Source of the DNA: Liolophura sinensis
Lineage: Eukaryota; Mollusca; Polyplacophora; Chitonida; Chitonidae
Assembly: GCF_032854445.1 (NCBI RefSeq)
Contig: NC_088295.1
Coordinates: forward strand, 50,889,385 to 50,953,384
Reading direction: 5' to 3'
DNA: 64,000 nt
The notes under the pieces are model-generated. The model saw nothing but the letters and a program-made list of their open reading frames with translations. It was not told the DNA's origin and searched no databases. Of this stretch, positions 20,592 through 32,544 are shown piece after piece. The position numbers and the translations under genes were made by a program. Positions within the stretch are counted from its first letter, which is position 1. Each line of letters opens with the position of its first letter.

Positions 20592-23500
20592 ATGACCCTG
20601 GAAATTATGTCGGTTCCGTTCATTGCCAATGGAGCGATGGCATTTATTGGCTTCGTCTTGACTGTCACAATTATTCCAAAACTAGGAGATATGTTTATTC
20701 GTGGAAATCTGTTCGGGATTGATCAGAGCAAAGCCACGCGTACAAAAATGTAAATACACGTGTGGCAGTAACTGTGTGTATGTAGACTTGAATGTGTCTG
20801 CTCTTTCCGTTCAATCTGACGCAATCGTTCAGTATATATTCTACTTTATATCAGTGTTTAAATGCGCAAAATTTGTGGCTCTGAGTTCAGTGTTGTCATT
20901 AAAATGTCTTACCTTTAATGGAAATAAATTTTTAAGTGCGTTAGCAACTTTGATTGCTCTTCTGTCCCAAGAAATGATGCATGTAGGCCATTTTATCTTC
21001 TGAGGGAAAGCCATGTTAAAAAGTTGTGTTAAAAACGGGCCAAATAAAAATTAAAAGACGTTTCTGTGTTAAAGAAAGGAATGTTATGCAACGAAATGTT
21101 CTTAGGTCATGTAGTAGGTTGATATACCGTATCTACCATAATTTTTGTCATTATCACACTAAACATAGTAATTGAGAAAGAGAGCTACCAAAACTCTTTA
21201 CACCAAACAAACATAAATGGTTACATCATAACCCAATCTCCAATATCAGCTGTTTTATTTTTACCAAATATTGAAACTTAAGTACTTTTTCAAAATATTA
21301 AACTTTTTGACTAAACGTAGTGGCCTGTTGTTCAAATTTCAGATAGCATATAAAACAACTAATGATTTACATTTGTACAAATGCAAGAAGTTTGTAGGTA
21401 AGCCTCCACATGGTACTATTTTTCCAGTTTTGGTGAACAGTGTAGAAACTTGCCTGTTTTATTTATATAATTCATTAGCTGTAATTAAGTGTGTACCAGT
21501 ATCCAAAATGGTGGTAAATATGGGCAGAGGCATTTTTATTGTTGTTGTACCGATGCCTACATTTTTGCATTAGGCTGATAATTGAAAGTGCAGTAATGAA
21601 ACTTTGTTAAGTGCATTCTATAGACTTAAAGTTTGTTGCTTAAGATGTCTATATATATATATAACTAGGAAAAACAGAAAATATTGCGTCATTTTTACAC
21701 ATCTGGTATGTATGCACGTAATTGCATGCAATGCCAGCCATTGGTCGTAGTGTTTTTATTTGGCCAATGAAATCGATTAAGAAATTCTTGAAAAGTTGAA
21801 AATCTTGAAAGGTAAGATTATCTTTATATTGATATGTGTTGTTTTTGGGTGTTTTTTTTTAGCCTGTGTGTATTGTAACATTTTTGAAACAAATTGACTA
21901 CAAGCTAAGCGCTTCCATGTTTCAGACCAGAATCTATGGGAGTGGTTTGTGGGACAGTTTTCCTCATTGTTATGTTTCTATTCATACCTGTGCCGTTTTA
22001 CCAAGCCTTGTCTGACAAAGATGGTCAATTTCCCCACCATGAGGTAAGTGCACCTGGACAAACCAGCCCAGTAGGGCACATGTGGAGTTGGAGAAAGGGT
22101 GTCACTGGCCAGGCTATCCTCACCCTTCACTGCATCCATGGCAGCATTCTTTATGTCTTTTCCTTAGGTGCCTCCCCCCACCATCCCCTTAACACTTTTA
22201 CCATGTCCCCCACCATTTTGCTAAATGTGTGTCATAAGAGTATACCTGCACCCTTCAATACCCACCCCTTCCCACCCTTACCCTGCACACTTGCCTGAAG
22301 CAGCTGATTGTCCTCTTATTATCTTTTTACTTCAGTGTTCTACTTAAACATTGCCAAACTCTCCCCACTTCCCACTTTCCTATCCTTACCCTCCCCTCTC
22401 CTCTTTCCTTCTGTTCTGACAAAGACTGTGCCCAAGGAATAATTTAGATTCCCAGCTGTGTACACTTCCTGTTTAAGGTTCACTAATGGCCTGGATATCA
22501 TTAGCAGCAGCAAGTAACACTTTTTCCAAGATCTCAAAACCTATTTGACTTTCATAGTTATAATGTTAGATTTCAGACTAGAATACACTGACATGGAATG
22601 TTTATGCAATGACTTGTTTGTATACAATGTCTAATCCATGAGGTTAGTCCTGTATCTGCATTAAGATGTGATATCTACATATAGATAAAGGCATTTACTA
22701 TCAAATTTTACGACTGTAGATGAAATGGTTAAATATCACTGGTATAGTGCAAAAAACCATGTTCTCATTGTTTAAAGGGCCGAGTCGGCATTTCAGGAGT
22801 CCCGCAAGGTCAAGCTGATATTGAGGAGACAGGGTGAGGGCTCTGGCAAGGTTCCTGAAATGTCTTCTTGGCTTATTGTCTGTATAGAGTTGTTACTTGG
22901 GTATATTATTACAAAGAATTGCATCCGGTTATAGAAGTTTTAGGACACACAAGGCGCATGTTCAACACTAGGGCCTAGGTATATTTAGATTCTCTCAATC
23001 TCACAGCTTGTGGGACTGTGATGACAAGCACTTGATGCTGCTGGTGGGTCCATTTGCACAACTTAATGTACGCTGAAGACCACATTTGTTACCATCCGTA
23101 TAGTGTACATGGTGGCAAATTACGCCTGGTCAGTAATGTATCAGATGTTGGTGGTTTACCCCAGGTACTCGGGTTTCCCCCACCCATGAAACTGACAGCC
23201 ATCACATGAGTGAAAAAGCCTTGAGTATGTTTTTTTTAACAATGGTCAAGTTTTGATGATGAATTTTGTGTGACTGTTTGTTTTCAGTATGTGGAATACA
23301 TCACGGCCTTGCTGTCTATCTGCTGTATGATATTGCTTGGGTTTGCTGATGATGTCCTGGATCTTAAGTGGAGACACAAACTGCTCTTACCAACAGTGGC
23401 CTCCCTCCCTCTCCTCATGGTCTACTTTGTCAACTTCAATTCCACAATCATTATTATTCCCAAGCCGTTTAGGCTTCTGTTGGGCTTCGATCTAGATTTG

Positions 23501-26500
23501 GGTAAGATTATGCACACAGTTATCACAGCTTTTAATTAATAAGGCTGAAGATTTGTGTAATTCAGTTATGGACAAATTCAATATTCCAAGCTGAAGATCC
23601 AATCTGACCTCCATCATGTGAGCATTATGGTTTAAGTCAAAAATTCTTGAGTATGTACAGCATTAAATACCAAAGAATAAAATAAATAAATCGACATGAA
23701 AAGTATCTTTTAGTCCATTAACTTCTAAGCTCTAGTATTTCATGTTTTCAGGTCCATGTAGTTTATGACCATAGGAATTTAATACATCTCCACGACAACA
23801 GTGGAGCAAACCAGACACCCTGGTCCATATCTAACAGAGTGGGTTAAGTTTCAGAGTTATGCCCCTTGAATTCCGGATCTGTCTCGCATAATCTCGGTTT
23901 ACCAAACGTTGATAAATGAGACTTGATATCACTTCATATTCATACACATCACTTCTTTTCCCAGTAAACATTGAAATGAAAAAAAAAATGTCGAACATAT
24001 GTAGTTATTGTACAATTTCTATTAAAATTTGATGATTGCCTGTCATGTTATTATTGTTATGTTGTAGGACTTTTGTATTATGTGTATATGGGAATGCTGG
24101 CAGTTTTCTGTACAAATGCTATCAACATTTACTCTGGTATTAATGGCCTGGAGAGTGGCCAGTCTTTTGTGATTGCTGTCTCTGTTCTCATCTTTAATAT
24201 CATTGAGCTATCAGGTAAGGATCGCATGAAACTAAAACTTTAGAGAAAAGAAAGCTCTGAGATCAGTTATACCGGAAATGCGTGTTTTCTCCATAGCAAC
24301 ATGTTTTAAGTTTTTCGTATTCTTGTTAAGCAACTCTAAGGCTCCAAAAGCAGAATGACAAACAAAGACTTTGCCCCCTTGCAGAGCTGCCATGTATGGC
24401 TCAAAGCCTAATGGCTGTAATAAGAAATGTTTTCCTTTGGGCAATGAGAAGGCAGTTCTGGCAACCTTTTATGTTACTGGTTCAGTTATTTGCACATAAG
24501 TCTTAGCCAGTCTGAAACCAGTCTTAGCGGACATGCTCCAGTAAACACAGTAAGTTTTAGTGAACTCTTTGTTCCGTTGAAGGTTGTAACAATATTACCT
24601 CCATGCACTGAAGAGCTAATAATTAGACATAATTGCTTTTTTTGAGTTTTGGCTGAAAACAGCTGCTCTCATTAGTCACTTAAAATAAATCATCAAAATA
24701 TCACAAATATGATTGTTAGAGCCCTTAGACATTCTGATTTGTTCCTTTTTTTTATAAGAATTGTGTCTTGCAATGTTAAGATCAGGAAAAAATGTTGAAA
24801 TAAAAGTTGCCCACACCTCTCCACACCCTTGAAATTTACCTGAAATAGATAAATATTTCACTGTCATGGATTTGAATGTACAACACTGCCATTATTGCAC
24901 TTCCATTAAAATCTGTTACCTTGTGATTTTGTTCATGCAGGATATTCAAAATATGCAAGGAGAAGGTTGTGAAATTATGTGTTAATTAAACAAATGGACA
25001 TTTTTCCTGTGGCCAATACCCCCGAGTAGTAATCAGTGGTTTAGACTGGTCTCACCAGCTTCCTCCACCCTGTAAAATTGGCCGACATCATACAGTGAAA
25101 AATTTTTGAGTATGGTGATAAACAAGGAAACAAATAGATAAATGATTCAAATTGCGGTCATTGATTTCTCTGAATCTGTGTTTTATATCCAATTTTAGGG
25201 GACCATAAACAGGCTCATCAGTTTTCCATTTTTTTCATGATGCCATTTCTAGCAGTGAACAGTGCATTGCTGTACCACAACTGGTAAGTACAACTCCGAT
25301 TATAGGCTAGATGTTTGTCACCATGGGATTCCATGAATTCCACGATTGACGAGTGCTCAAAGACTGTCTTATGTTCAAATGCAACTCCCACTGCCTGGAC
25401 CACAGCTTTACATCAGAGATATGCTGTATGGAATATTTTTAAGTATGGCTTCTAGACAGATGTAAATTCTGTACAAAAATAATTTTCCCTGTGGTCTGAA
25501 GCACAGTACTGAAGGTATATACAGCCCTTGTCCACTGATTTGGGGTTGGCAAATCCAGCTGCCTGAGAAAAGACAGTAGCTTAAGGGTTACCTCAGGTGT
25601 GAAGATTGCTGGCAGGAAATAACATTTAAACCTGACCAGTTACACAACAGAAACACCAGACAAGTGTACCGATCTGAGAAGTGTGATTTGAATATGTTCC
25701 TGACACAAATGTAACATTTCTTATATTTAACAGTTTTATTGATTTAACATTTTGAAATCTATTTACAGTTGTCAACCAGTTGTGTTGATATAATTCCCAA
25801 TGATCTATCAGGGCACAAATCATTGCACTACCTATGTTTTCATCTGTGAAATCGTGTGGTCATCATGAAGTGCAGTAATCTGACATTGAACCAGTGTGTT
25901 TATGGTACACTTACAGTTTTAGTAATCAGTTATCAGTTATTATTGTTGTTAACTCTGTGAATTATTTCTGTATATTTGTAGCTTCCATTTCATTTCCATG
26001 AAATCATTTTCCTCTGTCTTTTATGTTGTTTTTCCTCTCATACAGGTACCCATCAAAAGTTTTTGTTGGCGACACATTTTGTTATTTTTCTGGGATGACC
26101 TTTGCAGTTGTTGCCATATTGGGGCATTTTAGCAAGACGATGTTGCTGTTTTTTATACCCCAGGTGTTGAATTTCATCTACTCTGTACCTCAACTGTTTA
26201 AATTTGTGCCCTGTCCAAGACATCGTTTACCGAGGTGAGCATAAGCATATCGATTAAAAATTTCATAACATACAAAAAGGGAACAGAACTGTCCAGAGAC
26301 TGGATGGAAGAAAGTTGTGGTTTGGTTCCTACCTCATTTTGTGATGGTGTCACACATGTCAGAGTGACTTGATGGGGTGTCATGTTTGGTGTCACACACA
26401 ATGCCATTGTGAATAGGTGAGATGTCTTGTGTGGTGTCATTGTTACTGGGTAGGGTGATGTCATTGTCACTGGGTAGGGTGTCCTATGTGATGTCACACA

Positions 26501-28516
26501 TGATGTCAATTGTCAGTTAACAATTACATGTTGATGATGTGCTAGATGAAGTGATTAAGGTAGTAGTGAGATGTATATACAGTAGCTCTGTGAAGTTTCT
26601 GTGGCCCAGGGGCTTAGCATGCCAGCACGGCGCAGTGACCCAGGAGCCTCTCACCAATGCAGTCTATGTGAGTTCAAGTCCAGCTCATGCCAACTTCTTC
26701 TCCGGCCGTTTGTGGGAAGGTCTGCCATCAAGGTTCCTCCCACCATAATGCTAGCCAGTGTCATAAGTGAAATATTTGTGAGTATGGCGTAAGACACAAA
26801 TCAAATAAATAAGTTCTATTAATTAAATCCAAAAGTCCTTTAATGCATGAACTTTTGGAAACCTGAGCAGTAGTTGAAATTTGCGCTGTGAAAAGTACGA
26901 AAGTGTAGCTTTGTGGTAATTCCTTGTCAGAAAAAGGAAAAAAAAGGAAGAAAAAAAGAGCAAAAATATTGATACAAAATGGACAGCTTTTCAGTTTCTC
27001 TTACTAGGTGACAACTGTTAATTTTGATTACCACTACAAGAAATGTAACAATGGTTGTACTTTTTCTAATGCCAGTGTGCTGTGTGTGTATTTATGTGTG
27101 CCTTCATTGTTGTTGTTCACTCTTACCCTTAGTGGTACTGCATTATGTCTTGTGTGTACTGTGTGTGTATTTAAGTGTGCCTTCATTGTTGTTGTTCACT
27201 CTTACCCTTAGCGGTACTACATTATCTCTTGTGTGTACTGTGTGTGTATTTATGTGTGCCTTCGTTGTTGTTCACTCTTATCAGTAGCAGTACTGCATTA
27301 TCTCTTGTGTGTACTGTGTGTGTATTTATGTGTGCCTTCGTTGTTCTCTCTTATCAGTACTGGTACTGCATTATCTCTTGTGTGTACTGTGTGTGTATTT
27401 ATGTGTGCCTTCGTTGTTGTTCACTCGTATCAGTAGCAGTACTGCATTATCTCTTGTGTGTACTGTGTGTGTATTTATGTGTGCCTTCGTTGTTGTTCAC
27501 TCTTATCAGTAGCGGTACTGCATTATCTCTTGTGTATTGTTATTTTCCAGATATAATGCAAAGACAGACCAAGTTGGAATTAGTACCACAAGATTCAGAT
27601 TAAAAGATGTTTCGTTACTTGGCCGGCTGTTTGTCTGGTTGTACAGCACCCTCAGACTTATCCATATCAAACACGATGTGGGAGAAAATCAGGAGTATGT
27701 CGAGTGCAGCAATTTTACAGTCATCAATCTGCTTTTAATATTCACCGGCCCAAAACATGAACGTTCTGTGGTATTAATTCTTTTAGGATTTCAGGTTTGT
27801 ATTTTATGGACTGTTTTGTCAAATAGTAAGTGACATTTGCAAAATTCAATTATAAGACCTGTCCAAGAGTCACTTACAAAATTCAATTATAAGACAATTA
27901 TAAGGCCTGTCCAAGACATTCATGAGGTGAAGGCTCACACTCAGCCCTGGACAGGCCTCTTTTTAGATTTTCCCCTTTTACTGCTTGTGGGGCCTTTGGT
28001 GACAAAAAGTGGCCGATGTTTATTTGGCCATTTGCCCAGTCTTTGTACCTGTCTTTCATTTTTACATTGAGCATATCTATATATATATATATATATATAT
28101 ATCCTATACGTCTTATTTGGTAAAGTTGGTTAGTAACTTGTCACAGGCCAGAGGTTTATGTTTGGCACCTGGGTTTCCTCCACTTATGGAACTGACAACC
28201 GTAATAGAGGTAAACAATTCTCTAGTATGGAGTTTTACAACAGTAAAGTAAAGAAATCAATACAGGGTGAAGAATTCGCATAGTCAAATGACGTATGTAC
28301 ATGCGTTAAAAATCGCGAGCCATTGACTGTTGGTGTTTTACCATGGTATTAATGATGACACTTTACATGGACATCATTTGTACGTATTTGTATTGACCAT
28401 AAGTAAAATGGTTTATGGTAACATCTTCTTTTGGCTTTTTTTTTTTTCAGGTTTTTTGCAGTGTTCTGGCATTCTTGATACGCTACCAGTTAGCAAGGCT
28501 TTTCTATGACGTATAA
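20592..28516 (+). CDS. DPAGT1: UDP-GlcNAc:dolichyl-phosphate GlcNAc-1-phosphotransferase
   Basis: Eight exons: 20592-20749, 21926-22043, 23288-23501, 24068-24214, 25199-25283, 26046-26234, 27551-27794 and 28451-28516. All introns are GT-AG and the frame is kept throughout, giving 406 residues (human about 408). The enzyme transfers GlcNAc-1-phosphate from UDP-GlcNAc to dolichyl phosphate in the ER membrane, the first and tunicamycin-sensitive step of N-glycan precursor synthesis. It is a polytopic protein of the MraY/WecA superfamily. Visible signatures are FPHHE (88-92), [19 protein letters not shown] with the Asp pair at 113-114, [18 protein letters not shown] (178-195), [20 protein letters not shown] with Asp250 matching the family's catalytic-site Asp, [11 protein letters not shown], and the CPRHRLPR loop (297-304) expected to bind the UDP-sugar. 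The C-terminus ends RLFYDV as in vertebrates. The ATG at 20592 is chosen; another in-frame ATG at 20607 is possible. Introns carry SINE fragments and a 76-bp minisatellite, but the coding frame is intact. Confidence 0.97.
23110..23232 (+). mobile_element. SINE family C fragment in DPAGT1 intron 2
   Basis: GGTGGTTTACCCCAGGTACT, CGGGTTTCCCCCACCCATGA, AACTGACAGCCATCAC and GTGAAAAAGCCTTGAGTATG match other copies at 25.0, 28.1, 31.6 and 60.1 kb. The shared end resembles family A, with GTGAAAAATTCTTGAGTATGGCG in place of GTGAAATATTCTTGAG. Confidence 0.6.
25038..25144 (+). mobile_element. SINE family C fragment in DPAGT1 intron 4
   Basis: TTCCTCCACCCTGTAAAATT, GCCGACATCATACAGTGAAA and TTTTTGAGTATGGTG are followed by an AAACAAATAGATAAATG tail. 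This is a diverged copy. Confidence 0.6.
26600..26813 (+). mobile_element. SINE family A in DPAGT1 intron 6
   Basis: The head (GTGGCCCAGGGGCTTAGCAT, CAGTGACCCAGGAGCCTCTC), B-box-like GAGTTCAAGTCCAGCTC, and tail (AAGTGAAATATTTGTGAGTA, CAAATCAAATAAATAAG) are present. A central segment is deleted after GTCTGCCATCAAGG. Confidence 0.85.
27070..27535. repeat. ~76-bp minisatellite, six copies, in DPAGT1 intron 6
   Basis: The unit contains GTACTGCATTATCTCTTGTG, TGTACTGTGTGTGTATTTAT, and GTGTGCCTTCGTTGTTGTTC. The copies differ by short indels (72-79 bp), which shift the reading frame. The array ends 15 bp before the acceptor of exon 7, so it abuts the polypyrimidine tract. Open frames across it are repeat artefacts. 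Confidence 0.9.
28077..28102. repeat. (TA)n microsatellite in DPAGT1 intron 7
   Basis: About 13 TA repeats lie just before a family C SINE fragment. Confidence 0.95.
28139..28260 (+). mobile_element. SINE family C fragment in DPAGT1 intron 7
   Basis: CACCTGGGTTTCCTCCACTT, ATGGAACTGACAACCGTAAT and CTCTAGTATGGAGTTTTACA correspond to the family C end. The tail has decayed. Confidence 0.55.
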
Positions 28517-29055
28517 TGGGTTTGCTAGATTTGTTGGATTAAAGTATAAAATCAAAATGCTTTGTCTCACTGATAGATCACGCATCTGTTGATTCATTAT
28601 AACATGTATACAAAATTGATAAGCATCCACTAGGATGTATTTTTGTATGTTTTGTGCGTACATCACTGACAGTGACTTGCTCATCTGATTGGTGTTGATA
28701 CCTGAAAACTCAGACCATATGTAACGTGAGAACTTAGGCTTTATAAAGCTCATCCAAAAGATTTCTTTTAAAGGATTTCAATTTACCATGTATCTTAAAG
28801 TACAGGGGTACTTACTGGAGAAGATAACATTTATTTTATTTATTTTATTGATCTTATACACCATGTTATACATTACTTATGTACTTGTATATAGCAGATG
28901 TTAGGTTTATGCGTAGAGGACATGTTAAGCATCGGGGTAAACCATAGCACCTTATCTTTGACAAGTCTTCTATCTGCAATCTGTAACAGTAGGGAATGGT
29001 AACATGCAGCCATAATGCCTAGTCGTCTTTCTGAGAGTCATCTTGCACACTGAGT
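28517..29055 (+). other. DPAGT1 3'UTR and downstream DNA
   Basis: ATTAAA at 28538-28543, only 22 nt past the stop, is the nearest polyadenylation-signal variant. No canonical AATAAA is seen in the next 500 nt. No other coding content is visible. Confidence 0.4.
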
Positions 29056-29440
29056 TATATTTCAGTAAACTGAAATTCTATATGTAATCGTTAATGGCTA
29101 TTTCAGTGAACTGAAATTCAATATGTAATCATTAATGGCTATTTCAGTAAACTGAAATTCTATATGTCATCATTAATGGCTATTTCAGTAAACTGAAATT
29201 CTATATGTCATCATTAATGGCTACTTCAGTAAACTGAAAGTCTATATGTAATCATTAACGGCTGTTTCAGTAAACTGAAAGTCTATATGTAATCATTAAT
29301 GGCTATTTCAGTAAACTGAAAGTCTGTATGTAATCATTAATGGCTGTTTCAGTAAACTGAAAGTCTATATGTAATCATTAATGGCTGTGTCAGTATGCTG
29401 AAATTCTATATGTAATCAGTAGTGGCTATTTCAGTTCTTA
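29056..29440. repeat. 41-bp minisatellite, about nine copies
   Basis: Each unit holds TTTCAGTAAACTGAAA, a hairpin with 6-bp arms (TTTCAG/CTGAAA), followed by a TCTATATGTAATCATTAATG segment. Substitutions group into TTC- and GTC-type copies after the hairpin. The ends are more diverged than the middle. Confidence 0.92.
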
Positions 29441-30567
29441 TATCCTGGGACCTATTTCAGAAAGTCGTTTCTGGGTGAAGTCAAAATGCGAAACCTTGTC
29501 ACAAAGTTTATTTTTTGGTACTGGAAATTGACATTTTCACACGTTGACGATGGGGTCAAAATGTTATTTTCTAAGCCCCCAAATCAAGCTCTAAACTTGT
29601 GTTTCAGATTTTTACCGAAGTTAGAAATTGTTTTATGTAACCGACCCCAGTTGTGGAAGCTTCATTACATTCTTCTTCATGTGCATGGATTTGGAAGAAA
29701 TTCAAATAATTTTGCAGCATATTTAAATATATTCTTTTGAATTGTTGAAGAAATTGAAGTTTGATGGCTCACATGTTTTTCTCCATTTTTGGTTACAGTT
29801 AAGTTTTACATTTGAATATTTGGGCCTTTATGATTTCAAAAAAACTTCTTTACCACAAATATTATTCGCCAAAAAAACTGTCCGAAATCATCACGTCCTC
29901 CTAGGTTATTTTCACAAGGTCTGACTTTGATTTCTGTCTGAACTTCAGATCGATTAAAAACGTGATGCTTTGATGAAGTGAACCAAAAACATTGCATCCA
30001 ACAGCATTCAAATATTAGTGTACAAAAATTCAATTTCTTACTTATCACTGTCTTTCACCATTGACTTGACAGTTCATGCCGATACCACATATGTTTTGAT
30101 ATCCCTGCATTTCGAATTGTCATAGATTTGTATTAGCATAATATTTCTTACATGTTCTTCAGAGTGTAAAGAATGTGTTCTAAATTATCTTTCACGGTTT
30201 GTATCGTGTAAAACCTGGCAAAGGCCCTGCAAGCATGGGAGGTCGTTTTGATGAATGACACATGTGATACATCACTGTAAAGTCATACCATTTACAGAGG
30301 TGAAGTTTTTTTTGTATTTTTTCTTTTTTTGTAATATTGGGGGTTTTTTGTTGGTTTTTTTTTTTTTTTTTTTTTTTTACATATTTGCCGTTGAGTATTA
30401 CCGATACATTAGTGCTTTTAGAAAACTGAAGAAATACCAAGGCAAAACATTTCACTTGTCCTTAAAATGTACAAGGGATTGTTAATCGCTATCACAACCG
30501 GTGAATGAAACATGCTCAAAACATATTTGATGACATAAGGCATTTTCATTTGACTGACTGTGTAAAG
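29441..30567. other. No gene recognised
   Basis: AT-rich DNA with T-runs near 30307-30378. The open frames at 29486-29740, 29742-29924 and 30255-30485 lack splice context, domains and good starts. Confidence 0.4.
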
Positions 30568-30581
30568 AAATTAATTTATTG

Positions 30582-30766
30582 CGGTCGCTGTGAGTTCAAG
30601 TCCAGCTCATGCTGGCTTCCTCTCCTGCCATATGTGGGAAGGTCTTCCAGCAACCTGCGGATGGTCGTGGGTGTCCCCCGGTTTCCGCCCACCATAATGC
30701 TGGCCGCCGTCGTATAAGTGAAATATTCTTGAGTACGGCGTAAAACACCAATGCAAAAAAAAAAAA
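30582..30766 (+). mobile_element. SINE family A, 5'-truncated, with 14-bp target-site duplication
   Basis: The copy starts inside the tRNA-like part (CGGTCGCTGTGAGTTCAAGT), carries the whole body and tail, and ends in a long A run. AAATTAATTTATTG flanks it on both sides (30568-30581 and 30767-30780). That is direct evidence of target-primed insertion. The clean duplication and close match to other copies suggest a fairly recent event. Confidence 0.9.
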
Positions 30767-31235
30767 AAATTAATTTATTGTAATGGCTGTGTTTACCCTG
30801 TAGGTGATCATGAATGAATTTTCCATAACTATGGATAGTAGTTTAGGAGGAATGAACTTGTTTTCGTAACATTTGAAAATCACATGCACTGAACTATCTG
30901 TACCTTGGTGTATATAAAGGGAATGAAAAAAATCAATAATGTTCTTGTCTGCTTCCTGGATAGGCGCTTAGGCAGGATATTTGGCCAGGCATGGCTTGCC
31001 CAATATGGTGTTTCCAATGACCACGTGAGGTGTCATGATGAAAATCATGGCATGGCAGTCCAGTGAGGCAGCATTTTGTACACATGGTAGCAGTGTGAGC
31101 AGTTCATACTACAAAGGCGCCTTCAAAACCTTTAAATTAACAATAGTGGAGACGTGTTGCAAATTGTGGATGTCGTTTTCTTTCTTGGTTAAATCATGGA
31201 AGTGCTTATACCTCCACGGTTAAATGAATGACATA

Positions 31236-31421
31236 GGGGCCTCCGTAGCTCAGTTGGTTTGCGCGCTAGCCCAGGCCCAGGAGCCTCTCACCAATGCGGT
31301 CGCTGTGAGTTCAAGCAACCTGTGGATCGTCGTGGGTTCCCCCCAGGCTGTGCCCGGTTTCCGCCGCTGTCGTATAAGTGAAATATTCTTGAGTACTGCG
31401 AAAAACACCAATCAAATAAGA
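31236..31421 (+). mobile_element. SINE family A with internal deletion
   Basis: An intact-looking tRNA head (GGGGCCTCCGTAGCTCAGTT, GGTTTGCGCGCTAGCCCAGG) and B box (GTGAGTTCAAG) run directly into CAACCTGTGGATCGTCGTGG. The segment between is missing. The tail is CACCAATCAAATAAG. Flanks GAATGACATAG and GAATGACCTATG suggest a short target-site duplication. Confidence 0.85.
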
Positions 31422-31524
31422 ATGACCTATGTTAAGCTAGAGATAGACCATGCATGCATATACATTTGCTGCCATATTTCATAATAGCTCCGACAGAACC
31501 ACCTATGTACACTGTAATGTATAC

Positions 31525-31677
31525 ATAACCTGGGGCAAACTTCCACAGTAACATAGGTGTTAAATCTTTGTGGCTTACTCATGAATCTCGGCTTTCCTCC
31601 ATCGATAAAATTGACGCCATCGCGTAAGTAAAAAACTCGTGAGTATTGCGTTATACTATAATCAACAAAGTAAATGC
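31525..31677 (+). mobile_element. SINE family C fragment
   Basis: GGGGCAAACTTCCACAGTAA, GGCTTTCCTCCATCGATAAA, ATTGACGCCATCGCGTAAGT, and AAAAACTCGTGAGTATTGCG are followed by a decayed AATCAACAAAGTAAAT tail. Confidence 0.6.
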
Positions 31678-31854
31678 ACCAATATCACTATCACTGTTCC
31701 TAGCTCCCACAAGAATTTGTGCACAACTGGTGACTATTAAGAGAATTAAAACAATAGACCTGTTATGTGGGATGAATAGAAACGAGATGAAATCATAGAT
31801 GGTGTGTAACAAAGGCCTCCATTTTGGTAAAATTCACATACCTCTATGCTGTGA

Positions 31855-32201
31855 CCGGCCCGGTTGGTCGAGCGTCCGCTTCGGGAGCGGTAGATCGAGG
31901 ATCAATCCTGGGTCGAGTCACACCTAAGGCTTTAAAAGAGGAAGTTGTCACTTCCTCGCTTGGCGTTCAGCATGAAGCGGATAGTGCAACGACTGGTTGA
32001 CTTGTATCAGTATAATGGCACGGGCGGGGCAGCTTACATGCATTCGGTAAGTCGTGTCAGTGAAGCAGCTTTAGATAAAAGAGCGGTGGAATCTGTCCTG
32101 CAACAAGGAGGTACATTACGTACACCCTAAGGATTACTTCGTCGTCATATAACTGAAAAAATTTTGAGCACGACGTTAAACCCCAAGCACTCACTCACTC
32201 C
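31855..32201 (+). mobile_element. tRNA-derived SINE family B, full length with target-site duplication
   Basis: The head is tRNA-like (CCCGGTTGGTCGAGCGTCCG; B-box-like CAATCCTGGGTCGAGTC). The body (CTTCCTCGCTTGGCGTTCAG, GGGCGGGGCAGCTTACATGC, GCAACAAGGAGGTACATTAC) and tail (ACTGAAAAAATTTTGAGCAC, GACGTTAAACCCCAAGCACT, CACTCACTC) are complete at about 347 bp. ATGCTGTGA flanks it at 31846-31854 and 32202-32210. This is the reference copy of family B in this window. Confidence 0.9.
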
Positions 32202-32544
32202 ATGCTGTGATGTAAAGGCGTAATGTTATAACTTATGGCTCACTGTTCTTTAGATAACAGACGTAGACAAACTGGTCCCTATCCTCCTTAATGAGTTAGA
32301 TGTGGTTTCAAAATGTAAGCAACCTTCTATGGTTGTATCTAAAAGTCAGATAAAACGGCCTGCACAGTAGGGTAGAATACACCGGGTTAATTCATAGCTC
32401 TGTCCACTCAGGTGGTAGTGCTATAGTGCTGAGGTGCGACACACGCGACCAAACAACAGCGAAATTTGACACTTCTCACACATGTGAGTTTAGTGCTTAC
32501 CAGTTTTTTTACAAACCATGTGACGTCATGATACTTTCGTAACA

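Noticed and set aside
31855-31925. Functional tRNA gene
   Set aside because: A- and B-box-like motifs are present, but the sequence continues into a SINE body with target-site duplications and no clear acceptor-stem pairing was seen.
31945-32130. 61-codon frame resembling a frame at 9715-9900 (QRLxDxYQYNG, SEAALDKR)
   Set aside because: Both lie in the body of family B SINE copies. Similarity follows from element homology, and the second is GTG-like or lacks a conserved start.
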